The notes under the pieces are model-generated. The model saw only the letters and a program-made list of their open reading frames with translations. It was not told the origin of the DNA and did not search any database. The translations under genes were made by a program, and so were the position numbers. Source: Ardenticatenia bacterium (GTDB taxonomy: Bacteria > Chloroflexota > Anaerolineae > 4572-78 > NAK82). From it: a stretch of 43,922 nt of DNA. Every line of letters begins with the position of its first letter. The first letter of the stretch is position 1. The stretch is taken from positions 1-43,922 of the forward strand of contig QEXY01000127.1 in the NCBI GenBank assembly GCA_003130875.1, given 5' to 3'. This document shows positions 43,876 to 43,922 of the stretch, piece by piece.

Positions 43876-43922
43876 TCCGTGTCGAATGCTCAAACGCCTG
43901 CACGATCGCTTTCTTGTTTCAC

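Overview
The window looks like chromosomal DNA from a Chloroflexota bacterium, probably a thermophilic or Anaerolineae/Caldilineae-type lineage. This is inferred from content, not from a database search. The grounds are: an RNA polymerase beta' subunit with a long coiled-coil insertion after the N-terminal zinc site; a bacterial translin-family protein next to ssb; multi-spanning GT39-type glycosyltransferases with extra C-terminal beta domains; and secreted proteins with a V-[WY]-L-P-x3-K-S motif after the signal peptide. Promoters are sigma70-like and ribosome binding sites are GGAGG-type.

Layout. Bases 1-789 hold the 3' end of a 23S rRNA gene and a complete 5S gene. A Cys/Met-metabolism PLP enzyme (831-2015) converges on an HNH endonuclease-xylulokinase pair (2117-4177, minus), with a shared bidirectional terminator. 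A plus-strand glycosylation cluster (4497-12171) has a GT4 glycosyltransferase carrying an unusual transmembrane hairpin and three consecutive GT39-like membrane proteins, the last two coupled by ATGA overlaps. Housekeeping genes follow: Nif3-like protein, a small CxxC protein, rpsU, rpoC, era and hutU. No rpoB lies upstream of rpoC; instead there is a consensus promoter, a 90-bp MITE and a decayed transposase. Two secreted beta-rich proteins follow (22358-25901). A minus-strand carbohydrate operon (26285-32471) encodes a solute-binding protein, two permeases, an FGGY kinase and an aldo/keto reductase, without its own ATPase. hisS, then an envelope-glycan operon (epimerase, O-antigen-ligase-like/TPR protein, WecA-like transferase; 34641-40812), lead to the last block.

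The last block (40956-43792, minus) is the most interesting. One tightly packed operon behind a TTGACA-17-TATTAT promoter encodes SSB, a translin-family protein, the N-terminal half of a Cas4-like protein with a membrane segment, an L,D-transpeptidase, and the C-terminal PD-(D/E)XK half of a Cas4-like protein, also with a membrane segment. Together the halves have the 1+3 cysteine pattern and nuclease motifs of one Cas4-type Fe-S nuclease. The transpeptidase gene sits exactly between them. There is no CRISPR array or other cas gene.

A second unexpected pattern is the 90-bp MITE family. Two near-identical copies start exactly 41 bp from the -10 box of two unrelated minus-strand promoters (rpoC and the sugar-binding protein). 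A third, diverged copy of the same length stands beside the second.
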